From positions 13,702,001 through 13,766,000 of the forward strand of contig JAYKYS010000007.1 of the NCBI GenBank assembly GCA_036924285.1: a DNA stretch of 64,000 bases. The letters are read 5' to 3'. The position numbers and the translations under genes are program-made. Numbering within the stretch: position 1 is the stretch's first letter; each line of letters starts with the position of its first letter. The notes under the pieces were generated by a model. The model did not search any database, was not told where the DNA came from, and saw only the letters and a list, made by a program, of their open reading frames with translations. Source of the stretch: Asterella californica. Lineage: Eukaryota; Streptophyta; Marchantiopsida; Marchantiales; Aytoniaceae. Shown here in pieces: positions 24,501 to 35,900 of this stretch.

Positions 24501-26094
24501 CATGATCACTCTCCTGACTCCTGAGCAGAAAGCCGGTGGACAAAGAATGTGGAATTCTGAGCTGGACCAACAGCTGCTGATCCTCCGTTCGTCTTCTTGG
24601 AGAAACAAACCACCAATCAACAAGTAGATCCCGTACTAGTTATTGTTGCTTTAGTTACTTAATTCGTACAGGTTTCTGGAGAGTCTTGTTGAATGTGTTA
24701 GTAGTACTGGCAAAACTTGTACTCTCCTTAGTAACTCTCAACAGAGAACTGTTAGGATGTGCCCTATGCACGTCTCGATAGAATCTAGCCTCTGTACGTC
24801 GTGCCGATTGAACTGAACGATCTGTAGTCTGTTTGTACCTATTATAGACCTGACTCAGCATGTTACCAAGAATTATCCTTCTCCCGGCGGCTAAACAGTC
24901 CAAAAATCCAATCATCCCCCTGGCGGAAGAATCTCGTCTCTGACCACAGTGCTAAAGTGTTCCTCCGCGAATCCTGAAACCTGCTCTCTGGGTTTTCATA
25001 GCTAGTTCTATTCAAATCTATTGCAGTCATTCAGTCTGTGGCTATCGGGCCGGGTCTCGCGTCCTTCGGATCTCCCGGGGAGGGGCGCCAACCATCTCGA
25101 ACCGAGAGGATTTGTTTTTCGTCTCGGAGAGACGTATGCGAGGAAATCTTGCACGTAGGCCTACGGGAAACACTAGAGAGATTCCTCAGGCACTCCCAAC
25201 TTCCCAAGAACTACAACCCTAGTAACCGAAGTGATCTTGTCCTAGAGCTAGAACAGAACTGGCCCGAAGAAGTAATCCATGAACGCCTGTTTCCTATCCA
25301 CGGCACAGGTTCCGAGTAGACAAAGTTTGTTCCCAAGTCAACTTGGCAGACCGGTTTTAATTTGGTAATGCTAATGTGGCTATGCACGAGTGCACAGCTG
25401 TGATCTTGGAATCTTTTGACTCATGCAGTGCACCAGTACTAACTTCTACGAAGTTGTCAGGTAACAATTTCAGACTGGCATGATTTGAGAACAGTGCAAA
25501 TAACAAACTCACCTGCCGAAGTCCTCCGTGCAAAGAGCACTGTACGGTGGTTCCACATGTTTTGCTTACAATGTGAACAACTATAACAGGCTGTACTAAC
25601 ATGGCACGCCAATCTTTCTAATCTGCTATAAAATTTTAATATAGTATCGTTTGCTTGAACATATAGTTGAAACTATTTAGAATAAACTACAGTACTGAAA
25701 ACTGCATTTTATTTCTTCCACGAAAACATTAGTAAATGTTTGAACGAGTATGTTCTGTGTACTTCATAGCATTCCACTGCTCCAAACGATATACTAATTT
25801 GATTTAACGTGTTATCTCAACTCTCGATATCATCTTGATGCAACCTAGATCATGAGCTAAGTCACGATTTTAGAGCCTAGGCCACAGCTACAAGCCACCC
25901 AATAGGACTTACAGCCCTCCCATAGCTATATCAGGTATCTCCTAATTCATAATCTCGGTTGCATGCGGAGGCTTAGACCAAGGAGCCCACGTTTAAAGAA
26001 GATACCAATCCTCCGTCCTTAGATGTGCAGGACGTAACCACACACCCAACATAGACTCTCATCCAGGAGGTCAACACGATGAGATAAGAAACAT
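21551..26094. other. intergenic, no gene recognised
   Basis: Contains the 22-bp repeat. Open frames of 93 codons (25038-25319) and 86 codons (24655-24915, minus) show no domain or splice context that I can support. Confidence 0.4.
22061..22115 (+). repeat. 22-bp tandem repeat, about 2.5 copies
   Basis: Units begin at 22061 and 22083 with AAACCTCGAGTTTTAGGCAC and a partial third starts at 22105. Perfect copies, no gene context. Confidence 0.9.
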
Positions 26095-26161
26095 GAGCCA
26101 GGAGGATTTGATCCAAGGACCTCTTCTTCCTAGGTGGGCGTCCCTTTCACTGAGGTGGCTC
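26095..26161 (-). repeat. tRNA-like (SINE-like) relic with acceptor-stem pairing
   Basis: Minus strand starts GAGCCA and ends TGGCTC, which pair as an acceptor-like stem; inside are CCTCAGTGAAAGG (A-box region) and GGATCAAATCC (worn B box). Length 67, no CCA expected. The B box departs from consensus, so this is probably a SINE or tRNA relic. Confidence 0.4.
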
Positions 26162-27720
26162 TTGTTTCCGTTTAATACAATAAAAATACTTGTATAAATA
26201 TTTACAAAACTCACTCTTATCTCCTTTGTTAGCTTTTTTGGTGTTTCTAGTAACGAAAGAACCAAAACTATACTACTCAAGAACATGAACCCGATGGTGT
26301 CATCAAATAATGAATCCAAGTCACCAGCGGAAAATAAAAAGTTTTCTCTTTTGTCATTTTCTTAATCTAGAAATGACGCAAACATCTACGTATATTCTTA
26401 TTTCGCATAAATGAAAACACGTGCTTGCTCTAATCAAGAAGACCTTCCACCTGGTACCTTCGTGGCTTCTTAGTCATTTTTTGGAATATAATAAGCTAAG
26501 GGGCAGCTTGTCTAGCTTGGTCCTAGCTTAGCACCTGACCAGCTTACAAGCTCCATGGACAGCTTCTTTTACAACTACGTACCCAGTGGAAGAAAACTCC
26601 TTTTTGCTACCAACTTTTAATGTACAAATCTTCATGCAACAGGACAACGTGTTAGGAGACGTTTACAGTGTTGCGGTGTTAGGAGACATTTAGAGGCTTC
26701 GAGGAACAGAGGTGCGTGAGTGCGGAGACGTGAGAGCGGAGTGCGGAGACGGAGGTGGAGCCCAAGATCGAGCTAGCAAGTGAGCTTGCTGGCGTGCATG
26801 AGCTAAGCCCAATTTCAATGGTGTGGGAGTGAGTAAAACCAAGTCACTCATCCCAACACTATTCCTGAAGAATGTGATTAACTATTAGCTCATAGCTTTT
26901 GCTTTACCACTAGACCAATAGCTCTTGGTGTCTTCTAGGGATACGTGCAAGTATTTATGGACTTGTTTAAGATAATAGGAGATTGTTTTGCACGTTCCTA
27001 GAGGAGTGGTAAGGCAACCCCATAGTACTAAGAGGAAGCTGTCATTGTGGTAGTGTTTGTCTATACCATAGACGCGTATAGAGACAACTGATGGCAGTTG
27101 CTTTGTGTGAGCTAGTAGAGCTAACACATAGAGTTTTTGGAGCTACTAGAGGTGTGAACATCTAGTTAGTGACCTTGGGTACATGTTATGACAGTTGGTG
27201 GTCATATATTGTGCATGTGGTTATCAAAGAGGAGGCGTCAGTCCGAGTGAGGTTGGATTTATCTTTTGTGCATGTTTGAGTGTGGAGGGTTATTATTTGG
27301 ATTTTTTGTGGTTGGAATCTCTTCATATTCTACTTCTTGTTTGTGCGCTGTGTTTGCTTGTGTTGGCGCTTGATTTTTGAAGTGAGTTCACTCTAGTGTG
27401 TTGTCGGTAGTGAGGTTGGAATTGTAGTATAGTCAGATGTCACGACCCTCAGTCTCAAGAGTGGACGTTCCACTTTGGAGTTTGAGTGGAGAATTATAGC
27501 TGACTGGTTGGTGCAGCAAACTTAGAGTGAAGTCTTTGTATCGTCAGTAGAGGAACAAAGGATTGTTCTTGGTACTGGTCATGTGATCTTATCACCGTTG
27601 GATACGACTCTCATTGTATGACAGTATCTAGAAGAGGGTGTTTGTGTGCTGGAGCTGTTTGGAAGGATCAGCATAGGTTTGGCTGCGGTATTGCAAGTTG
27701 ACATACGAGTATAATGATAC

Positions 27721-28420
27721 TTGTATGTGGGGAGAGATGAGACTGTAAGACGTCTCTCATTGCGTCATGTGGTACGCTTGGTGCCGAGATATCTTAAGTT
27801 GTTGTCCATATCAGCCATTCTTGAATACTCCATAAAAATCGACCCAAAAGAGAATTCTAGGATTAGACCCCTCCACCTTAGAACAACAAACTGTAATCAC
27901 CCCTATGGGTTTGAAGATGAACGAGGAAAACTAACTCTGACGGAATACTTACTACTTCAACCATCATCGATTCATCCTGCACGGTCTATCACATTTTGAT
28001 GAAATGACAACATTTCCATAAGGTGACTCTTTATTGTGGCCAACATCATCTGAGAAACCAGAACACTATCAAAATTGGCTTCAGGTGGCAGTTCGCTCAA
28101 ACGCTCATGGTACGTCTTACAACTCAATTACCATATCGCTCTTATAGCTCTAACTTATGTTCTTAAATATTCATCAGGAGAATTACAGAGACATACTGAA
28201 GGTGGAGAATGCTACAGATGCGTTTGTCAATCACAACGCTGCGTCTGGTGATACTCATACTTCATTTTGGTCTAGACCATGTATGACCCATATGCAGGTT
28301 GACAATGTATTGGATACATTGACTAAATTAATCTTTGAAAGCCCCTTGTCTTACAGTGTAGAAGGGGTCTACCAACAGGATTCCGCAGAGACTAAGTGTC
28401 AGAATGAGTGTCTACACTAA
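27721..28420 (+). other. open stretches of unclear status
   Basis: Frames at 27721-27999 and 28157-28420 lie on one strand and could be linked by a GT-AG gap (about 28110-28177). Neither has a recognisable domain. The TG-rich stretch before them (27.2-27.7 kb) is of LTR-like character but no repeat partner is seen. Confidence 0.2.
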
Positions 28421-29526
28421 TTACATTATGGGGACGCTAAAAGAAAAAAGTATTTTTGGTTAAGGATGCCTGCAACAGTTACCCGTTTTCCAGACGTCCC
28501 AACACTAATAAAAATTAGTGCCTCGACCCCTTCCTCACAGAAAAACAAAAAAGAATAAGAAACAAATTAGAGCTAAAGATCGCAGATTGCAGTTCGAGGT
28601 TGTAAGACGGCAAGTGCGATGGCAATAGGAAGCAAGTGCTCTAGAGGATTCCTTTGTGAACTATAGTCACTTCTCACCCATCTTGAAAATAAAGAGAAGC
28701 CGGTGGGTGAGGAGTGGAAGGAATGTTTCGATGTCGATGTTACATTTCTGAGCACTGAAACGTTCGAGAGTCTCCTCAACGCGCACACCAGCCATCGTAA
28801 CCACCTTGGGTTATTTCTTCTTCAGGATACGTGCAATCCTCGACACGACCAGAGGGTAAAATGAGGTCTAGGCCGACGCACCATTTCAGTGATATTCCCT
28901 CTAGCTCTCTTTCCCTCTAGAGGCATACAAAGTTGTGTGTCCATAGTATTAGCCTAAGGTTGCTCCACCCAGCCGCCTAGGTTATAGTTTTTACAGGGAC
29001 GACGTGCATCATACAGGGAGGGAATGCTGCTGAGACTATCTTCGGCCGTGCTGTAGCCCTACCGAGGGAAGAAAACCCTGCCCTATGTCACCATGGATTT
29101 CGAGAATGTCATTCTATATATTAATGTTTGAGTTATTTTCTTGCGAACTAAACCTCGTTCAAACAGCCACCGGACAGTACAGGGCAATGCGTTAGACGGG
29201 TTGACGACGATTTCCTCTCTCAAGTTGTTAACTCCGGCTCTTGCTCCGTTTCTGAAGATCCGTGTTGGCGCAAGGCGACATAATCCATTCCTTCTTTGCT
29301 AGGGCCCGATCCCGGAAGCAGGGTTCCTCCACAATGTAAGTTCCATTGAGCCGAAATTTCATTGAATTCTAACTCGTGTTTCATCTTAGCAAATTAAAAC
29401 CCCAAGTTGTAATCGACAACCGCACGTGGTCTTGTACGGATCGGCCTAGATGTTCATACATTCACGTGTTTCTGTCGTATGAGACCCTCCTCCTACTTTT
29501 ATGATGAGGAGAAAGAGTGAGCGAAT

Positions 29527-29905
29527 TTGCGAGCTATTTGTTTGTATGTCTTTTTTAGGTGTTTTAGCTTGTTGCGTGGCGTGCCTGCTGGTTGCCTCGC
29601 GGACCCTCAGGCCCAGATTGCAGCGTATTTGCGATCTGAGATACTGGCCAGCCTAGGTCCTCTCATGAACGGTTCACACCTTACAGAACGAGAACTTAGT
29701 CCACGTGTATCTGTTTCTTTGTAACTGGGCGACCGAAACTACCCTTTTTCAGACGAAGTTAGAGGAGCTAACTTTAGAGCATGGCCGATGGTATTCTTCC
29801 AAGGCACGTCTCACAGCACGACGTCGTGACTTCTTAGTCGAAGAACGCCAGACAGCTACCTTCGCCTCAAGTGAAAGGAGCCAAGTTGGCGGGGGAAATC
29901 ACTAG
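29527..29905 (+). other. exon-like open stretches, unrecognised
   Basis: Two overlapping plus-strand frames (29527-29724 and 29705-29905) contain DPQAQIAAYLRSEILASLG and then EELTLEHGRWYSSKARLTA, with a charged, helix-prone composition unlike the chance frames around them. They could be neighbouring exons of an unidentified or dead gene. No domain recognised and no complete gene could be assembled. Confidence 0.2.
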
Positions 29906-30227
29906 AATCACTAGTGCCTCTACTGCTGCTCTGTGACTGTAGAAGAGAGAAGCAAGTTGGGCAGCAGGCAGGAGGAAATAAAAAAGTAGGACTGAAATGG
30001 TTTCGATCAGCTGGTACTGTAACATAGAAGTAATAGTTCCTGACAGGGAGGAAGTTCACAGTACACGAGTGGATTCGTTGCTTTGTTCTGATTTATCGAT
30101 TAACGGCTTTCGGATCAGAGAGAGAAGGGAGAGAATATGTGTGACTTGTAGCGCGATTGTGCTGACTGTAGTCACTCGACATTAGTTGTCCAGTAAATAC
30201 TGTGTGTGGTACTACTGTGGTTACAGC

Positions 30228-30230
<3 letters not shown>

Positions 30231-30286
<56 letters not shown>
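30231..30286 (+). repeat. (GA)28 microsatellite
   Basis: Uninterrupted GA dinucleotides for 56 bases. It creates spurious Ser/Leu and Arg/Glu frames on both strands. Confidence 0.97.
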
Positions 30287-30290
<4 letters not shown>

Positions 30291-32966
30291 ATGTGCCAGT
30301 GGCAAACGAATAGTCCCACATGGATAAAGGTTGGCATGGGCTTAGGTGGTTTTCTCTGTGCAGAAGGAAGCAGGTGCCTGAATCTAGCTGACAGGCAAGA
30401 TTCCTCCTGCTCCCCAATTCCGTTTGAACCTGTTATTATGAATCCGGAAAAATGACGAACTCTAGGAAGAAGTAAAACGTTATAATTATAACGTAGGTTT
30501 ATGTTCTGGGTGTAGACTGTAGACACGGGTTGCTAGTACAAGATTCTGAAGCTTAGTACTGGTGGACGTATCCTGATCATGGATGAAACTCGCAGTTTCT
30601 TGCACAAAAACGAGAAAGAAAGAAAAAATAGAGATTAGTTTCTTACATGAGATGAGGGAGATGATCTCGTGTTTACCTGAACTGACATGAACTGCTCTCT
30701 CAAATTCTACCTGCTGTTACCAATTTCCCAGCTGCAGTTACGAAGCTCTTGTGCGTGGAAAGACGTGCTGCATTAACTCAAATTATCATATATTGTGCAC
30801 GTGAAGGTTCCGCCTCACTTTTATAACCTTGATGGGGTCCTCCCATCCGTTTGCAGTTCATTGGGTCGCGTTTTACTTTTATGACTTCTTGGAAGTTTTC
30901 ACTGCTTTGTAGCCCAATGGCAGTGAAGCAGTGAAAGACTCAGAAAGAGAGGGAGATGACCACTGCTATGCTCTGGCCGTGCCGAACTGCCGCCGCTCCA
31001 GAGTGCTACGGAATATGCAATACGCGCAGACTCCGAGGGGGCCAGGGAGGAGAAGGAATGATGTCTTTCTCCATTCTTTCTTGGCAACAGATTTGAGTAA
31101 TCTCAGTTTAGTCGTTTACGATTCTTGAACCCGCCCCATGTGAGCGTCAGGAGATTCATTCCCACCAGAATTCCGTACACTTCTCAGCCTGCCTAGCACG
31201 CCCACCGAGTCCGACCCTTTAGATCCAGAACTCCTTGATATGGACAGCGACATGGACATAATGGATATGACCAGGGATAACGGAAGCCATTGTAAGCCAG
31301 CTGAAGAAGAGTTAGTACTGCGATCTATATATCTATATCTGTTATTTCCGCGATCTATTTATAAGTATGTACACCAGCTCACCGAGTAGTAAGATCGGGA
31401 TGAGTGACCAAGACCTCTTTGTTATCTTTTCGTTTTCTTTTTACTACTAATACGTCTGGCGAATCCACTTTGGAGAAACCAAGCCGAGGCCGACTCCTCC
31501 AGCCCTGTCCAGAGCAGAAACCTCTCATCGAGCCTCTCAGCCAAGAAGCCGACAGTTTGACGCCGCCCCATAGAAGCCTTGTATCGGGTTGAAATTTGTA
31601 GTACTCATGAGGCCTAGGGTTCATCCTTTCTTCGGCTTGTCAGATGGACCTGGCCCACAGAAGCAATTAAGACTGAAGCAGGTCCAGCGAGCAAGACCTC
31701 GCCTGCATTGCCATGGCATGCATGATGCAGTTATGGTGATTGTAGCCAATGCAGGGGAACGACTGAAGATTCTCTCACTGGCACAGGCAGCATCCTGTCC
31801 TTTTGTCTTTGGTAGTTGAGTGAGAAAGAGTAAGTGTTGTATATATATATAGATAATGTTTGTGGTAAGAATAAGCGTGATATTGAATTTCAGTCAGGAA
31901 AAAATGGCTATAATAAGGAGGTTGAATAACACTGGATAAACTTATTTAGTCTGGTTATTGTTGTTTTGTTGTTGCTGGTGTGTGTCCGTCGTCCCGCTGC
32001 TTGGCGACGCCTGCCCTCCGACCTGCTTCCATCTGGCTCGTGGACGTGCTGTTGACCTTTGAAACTTCCACAGTATTACGTACGTGGGTAATAGTAAGTA
32101 GTATTATAGCAGCGTGAGGTAAGGCGGCAATCGTTGCGCGGTAGCACCGGTACCATTCTCTCCGCCTGCCTGCACAGGTGATAATTATGGTCGGACTAGT
32201 ACGCGGCACCAAATTCTCCTACAAACATATTTGTGTGTTGTTTTTGGGAGGATACAGTACCACTGCACATTATACATGGACAAATTAACCTTGGTCAGCT
32301 CTAGCAGCAAATCTTGTTCTTACTATGATCTCACTGTTTCTCTTCCTCCGACTCCGTTTATGCCGAGTAGCGGGTCCCCCATGTCTTCCTCTCTCGCCCA
32401 TAATTCCTTCCCCACGACGACTATAAGTTGGCTTCCAGTTCAGCTTATCACTCCCTTAGATCTGGCCTGTTTGGCCTCAGATCACGTCCTTTTCTATCAC
32501 CCACCTGAACTTGACCCGAGCCAGATGCCGTGTTATAGCAGCTCTTCAGGCTTCTCAGAACTCCCTCCACTCTCCGGTTTCTTTCCGACTCTCTGTCTCT
32601 GTGTCTGCAAAGAGCGTGATGTGAATAAGCTGTTTTCATCACTTCAAGGGACTACGTGCTTGTGCTGTACGTGTAGTTGAACTCGAGAGACGAAGAATGT
32701 AGAATGTCTGAATCAAAACCACGGGTCTTAAACGAGCCACCGTTTTTACGTAAGCCGAATCCATGATCCACCCGTTTCGAGCTAGCTTACATCGAGACAC
32801 GCAATGCAAGTGGGGTGATGTGATCGGAGGCGGTGCGAATGTATATCTATGCTCGCCAACTCAGTTTACCTTGCACTGTATCCCGAATTTACTGCAGCCT
32901 GCATTCACGTCGGAAACTTTTTAGAACTCTTTACGTGCGCCTGCTTGAAGAATTTTTGGTGCAAAA
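30287..32966. other. intergenic and 5' flank of the diterpene cyclase
   Basis: No gene recognised. A 149-codon frame at 32231-32680 is Ser/Pro/Cys-rich and overlaps an opposite frame; treated as chance. A short TA run occurs near 31841-31853. Confidence 0.4.
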
Positions 32967-35900
32967 ATGGCCACAGCTACTACCTGGACTCTCTGCGGTT
33001 GGAATTATATGCCGAGAACTCTTGGGGATCCCAGACTTGTCAGCGGACGATCCTTCCGGTTTAGTACTACTACGCCTAACCGCAATAGAACGAAGAGCAG
33101 GCGAGGTAACTTCTCCAGATTCATTAAATTTTACCTGTGGACTTTAATCTGCAAGGTATTTCTCCAGGTTCGAAGCAAGATCAAGTGTATTAGACTGGGC
33201 CCTGTATCACAATATTTTTATTTGGATTGCAGGTCGAATCTCTGCAATTCTGCTGCCCTCCGCTGCCAGTGAAAATGCTCGTTATCATGCTAGTGGAAAT
33301 CAAACTACATTCTCGGGCTCCATCATGGGTGAGATTGCTTGGCACCGAACTTCTATAGACTGTAGACAAGTATGACGAACGAAACAATCGCGAGGCAGGT
33401 ATACTGGAGTTGCTGAATTCTGTAGGTTGCCCCTGTTCATTATCTCGCTAGGTGTTCTCTCAGTTGTTAGGTGATGATTGACTCGTTCGATCCAGTTTCA
33501 TTTCCAAATATTGTTTGATATGTCTGGGACTGGAGATATCATTGTTCGTATTAACGTGGTACGATGAAAGCCTGCACGAGTACGAGGGCGAATCCTCGGG
33601 ACTGTCACGGCCCAACTAAAAAGTGATGAACGTGGTGGGCTTCTACGAGGAAGTGGTCGCCTACTTGTACGTTATGGATGTTCTAACGGAATATTGCGCC
33701 AATACTGCAATGGTATCCAGATTTGGGGCATTTAATGGCCAGCCAGGTTGGAACAGCACATATAGCCACATCACTCCAGCCTCAGCAGAACCTTCACGCA
33801 CAACCAGTTTTCGCTGAGGTACAGAATCAGTTCAAGTCAAAGTTCAGTTTGAGGTCACTTCTAGCTCAGCTTTCATGGTGTAAACTATTCAAGTCAAAAG
33901 CGGCCAGGTTTAGTCTTGACGTGGGGTAATCATTCGAGCGTGTGGGTGGGCCTCTCCAAACTACCGGATAGTAAGATGGGTGGCGAAGTGCTTGTGTCTG
34001 CCATGCCACGCTTAATCTTACGCTGGATTTTTGATGCACTTGTTCGGCGTGTAGTGTACGATGGAATGACAAGACGTACGTTTTATATTTTCGATCACAG
34101 GAAGAGACAGTTTACTCTCACCAATTGCAAGACAACATCAAGGGACTGGTCGATACCATTAAGCAGTCTCTTAGCTGCTTAGCCAAGACGGATGGGGAAG
34201 TGAGTGTGTCTGCATATGACACAGCTTTTGTCGCGCGCATTCCTTCATCGGAAGACGCTAAGAAGCCTCAGTTTCCCAAGTCGCTTGCGTGGATAGTTGC
34301 TAATCAGCACTATGACGGATCGTGGGGCGACAACCTGAAAGATTGGGTCTATGACAGAATGAATCAGACTCTAGCATGTGTCGTCGCTCTGAGATCGTGG
34401 AACTCCTGTGATGACTGCGTGCAGAGAGGTACTTACACTGTTGTGATGGCATGATCAAGCTAAGATAACTAGCTTCCCAGTTGAATTCAACAAGAAATGC
34501 ATATCTAGTTAGACTGGAAGCTGAGTTTTAATCTTGACGTTAAATCAGGTTTGGAGTATCTGAACTTAAATGCCCACAAGCTGGAGACTGAAGAGATGGA
34601 CAGGATGCCCATTGGCTTCGAGCTTGCGTTCACAGCCATGTTGGGTGAGGCTCGCAGGCTGGGGCTTGACCTGCCGTACGAGATACCTTTTTTTCACTTG
34701 CTGCAGAAGAAGCGAAAAAAGAAACTGGAGAGGTAAGTTATAAGTTCGGGTCTAAAGCAATCTATCATCTCAATGATTCTTTGCCGATAGAACCAACCAC
34801 GTAAATTCTGTACAACGCTGACAAATTGCTGTGCATGAATGCAATTCAGGGTACCATTGGAGCTCTTACATTCCCAGCCTACGACTATGCTTCACAATCT
34901 AGAGGGCATTCAGAGTTTGGATATTGATTGGCATCGACTACTAAAGTTCCAGTCAGATGATGGTTCCATCTGTTGTTCACCTTCCGCTACTGCCGTGGTG
35001 TATATGCACACAAGAGATGACAAATGCCTTTCCTTCTTGAACAAAGCTCTCGCCAAATTCGACAATGCAGGTGGGACGTAACGCAATGTTGCACTGTGAC
35101 AGCGGATTTCTGATTTTATCGCAGAATTTGTATGTAATGGAGAAAAGCACTGATGAGCTGTCTACATCTGCTCCTGCTGTATGTGCAGTCCCAACTGTCT
35201 ATCCGCTGGACATCTTTCACAATCTGTGGGTTGTTGATACGCTTGAAAGGCTGGGCATCTCTCGGTACTTCAGTGATGAGATTGAAAATGTTCTTGCAAA
35301 AGTTTATAAGTAAGTACGTACTTAAAGTAAGATGTGCACTCGCTTCATCCAGTCACATCTTTTTGCTAATTCAAAGTGTGTTTTAGATGTACGTAAGTTC
35401 AGCTTTGTTTCTATCTACAGGGTTTACATTTATTCGAACTCGGTTCTAATGGTCAGGATTCGGTTGTGTTACAGACACTGGAGCGATGAGCAAGGGATTT
35501 GCTGGGCAAGTGTTCTGAAGGACGTCCCGGATTTGGATGACTCGTCCATGGCTTTCCGACTTCTCCGTCAACATGGTTACAAGGTTTCTGCGGGTAAGCG
35601 AATTAAATTAATTTTTTCTACGTATTGAGTATTTGACGGTACGAATTTCAAATTTGTTTGGAATGAGAAATATGTGAGAGTTTTTTACGCGCAGTTGCGC
35701 TAATTTCCCAGTCACAACTGAAGCGTCTTGGATTTTGGGATGATTATAACGTTCATGTTATTCTGTCCTTTGTTATGCATAAAAATTACGTTGGCAAGTG
35801 GTCTGCTCATTAGTCATTCTTCGTGTGGGTGGTTAATTGGATTCAGGCAGTTTAATAAGTGTTTTTGACTGCCACAAGTGTGTTCTGAGCGAGTGGATGA

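Noticed and set aside
30093..30526. Frames rich in Ser-Leu or Arg-Glu repeats
   Set aside because: Produced by the GA microsatellite on either strand.
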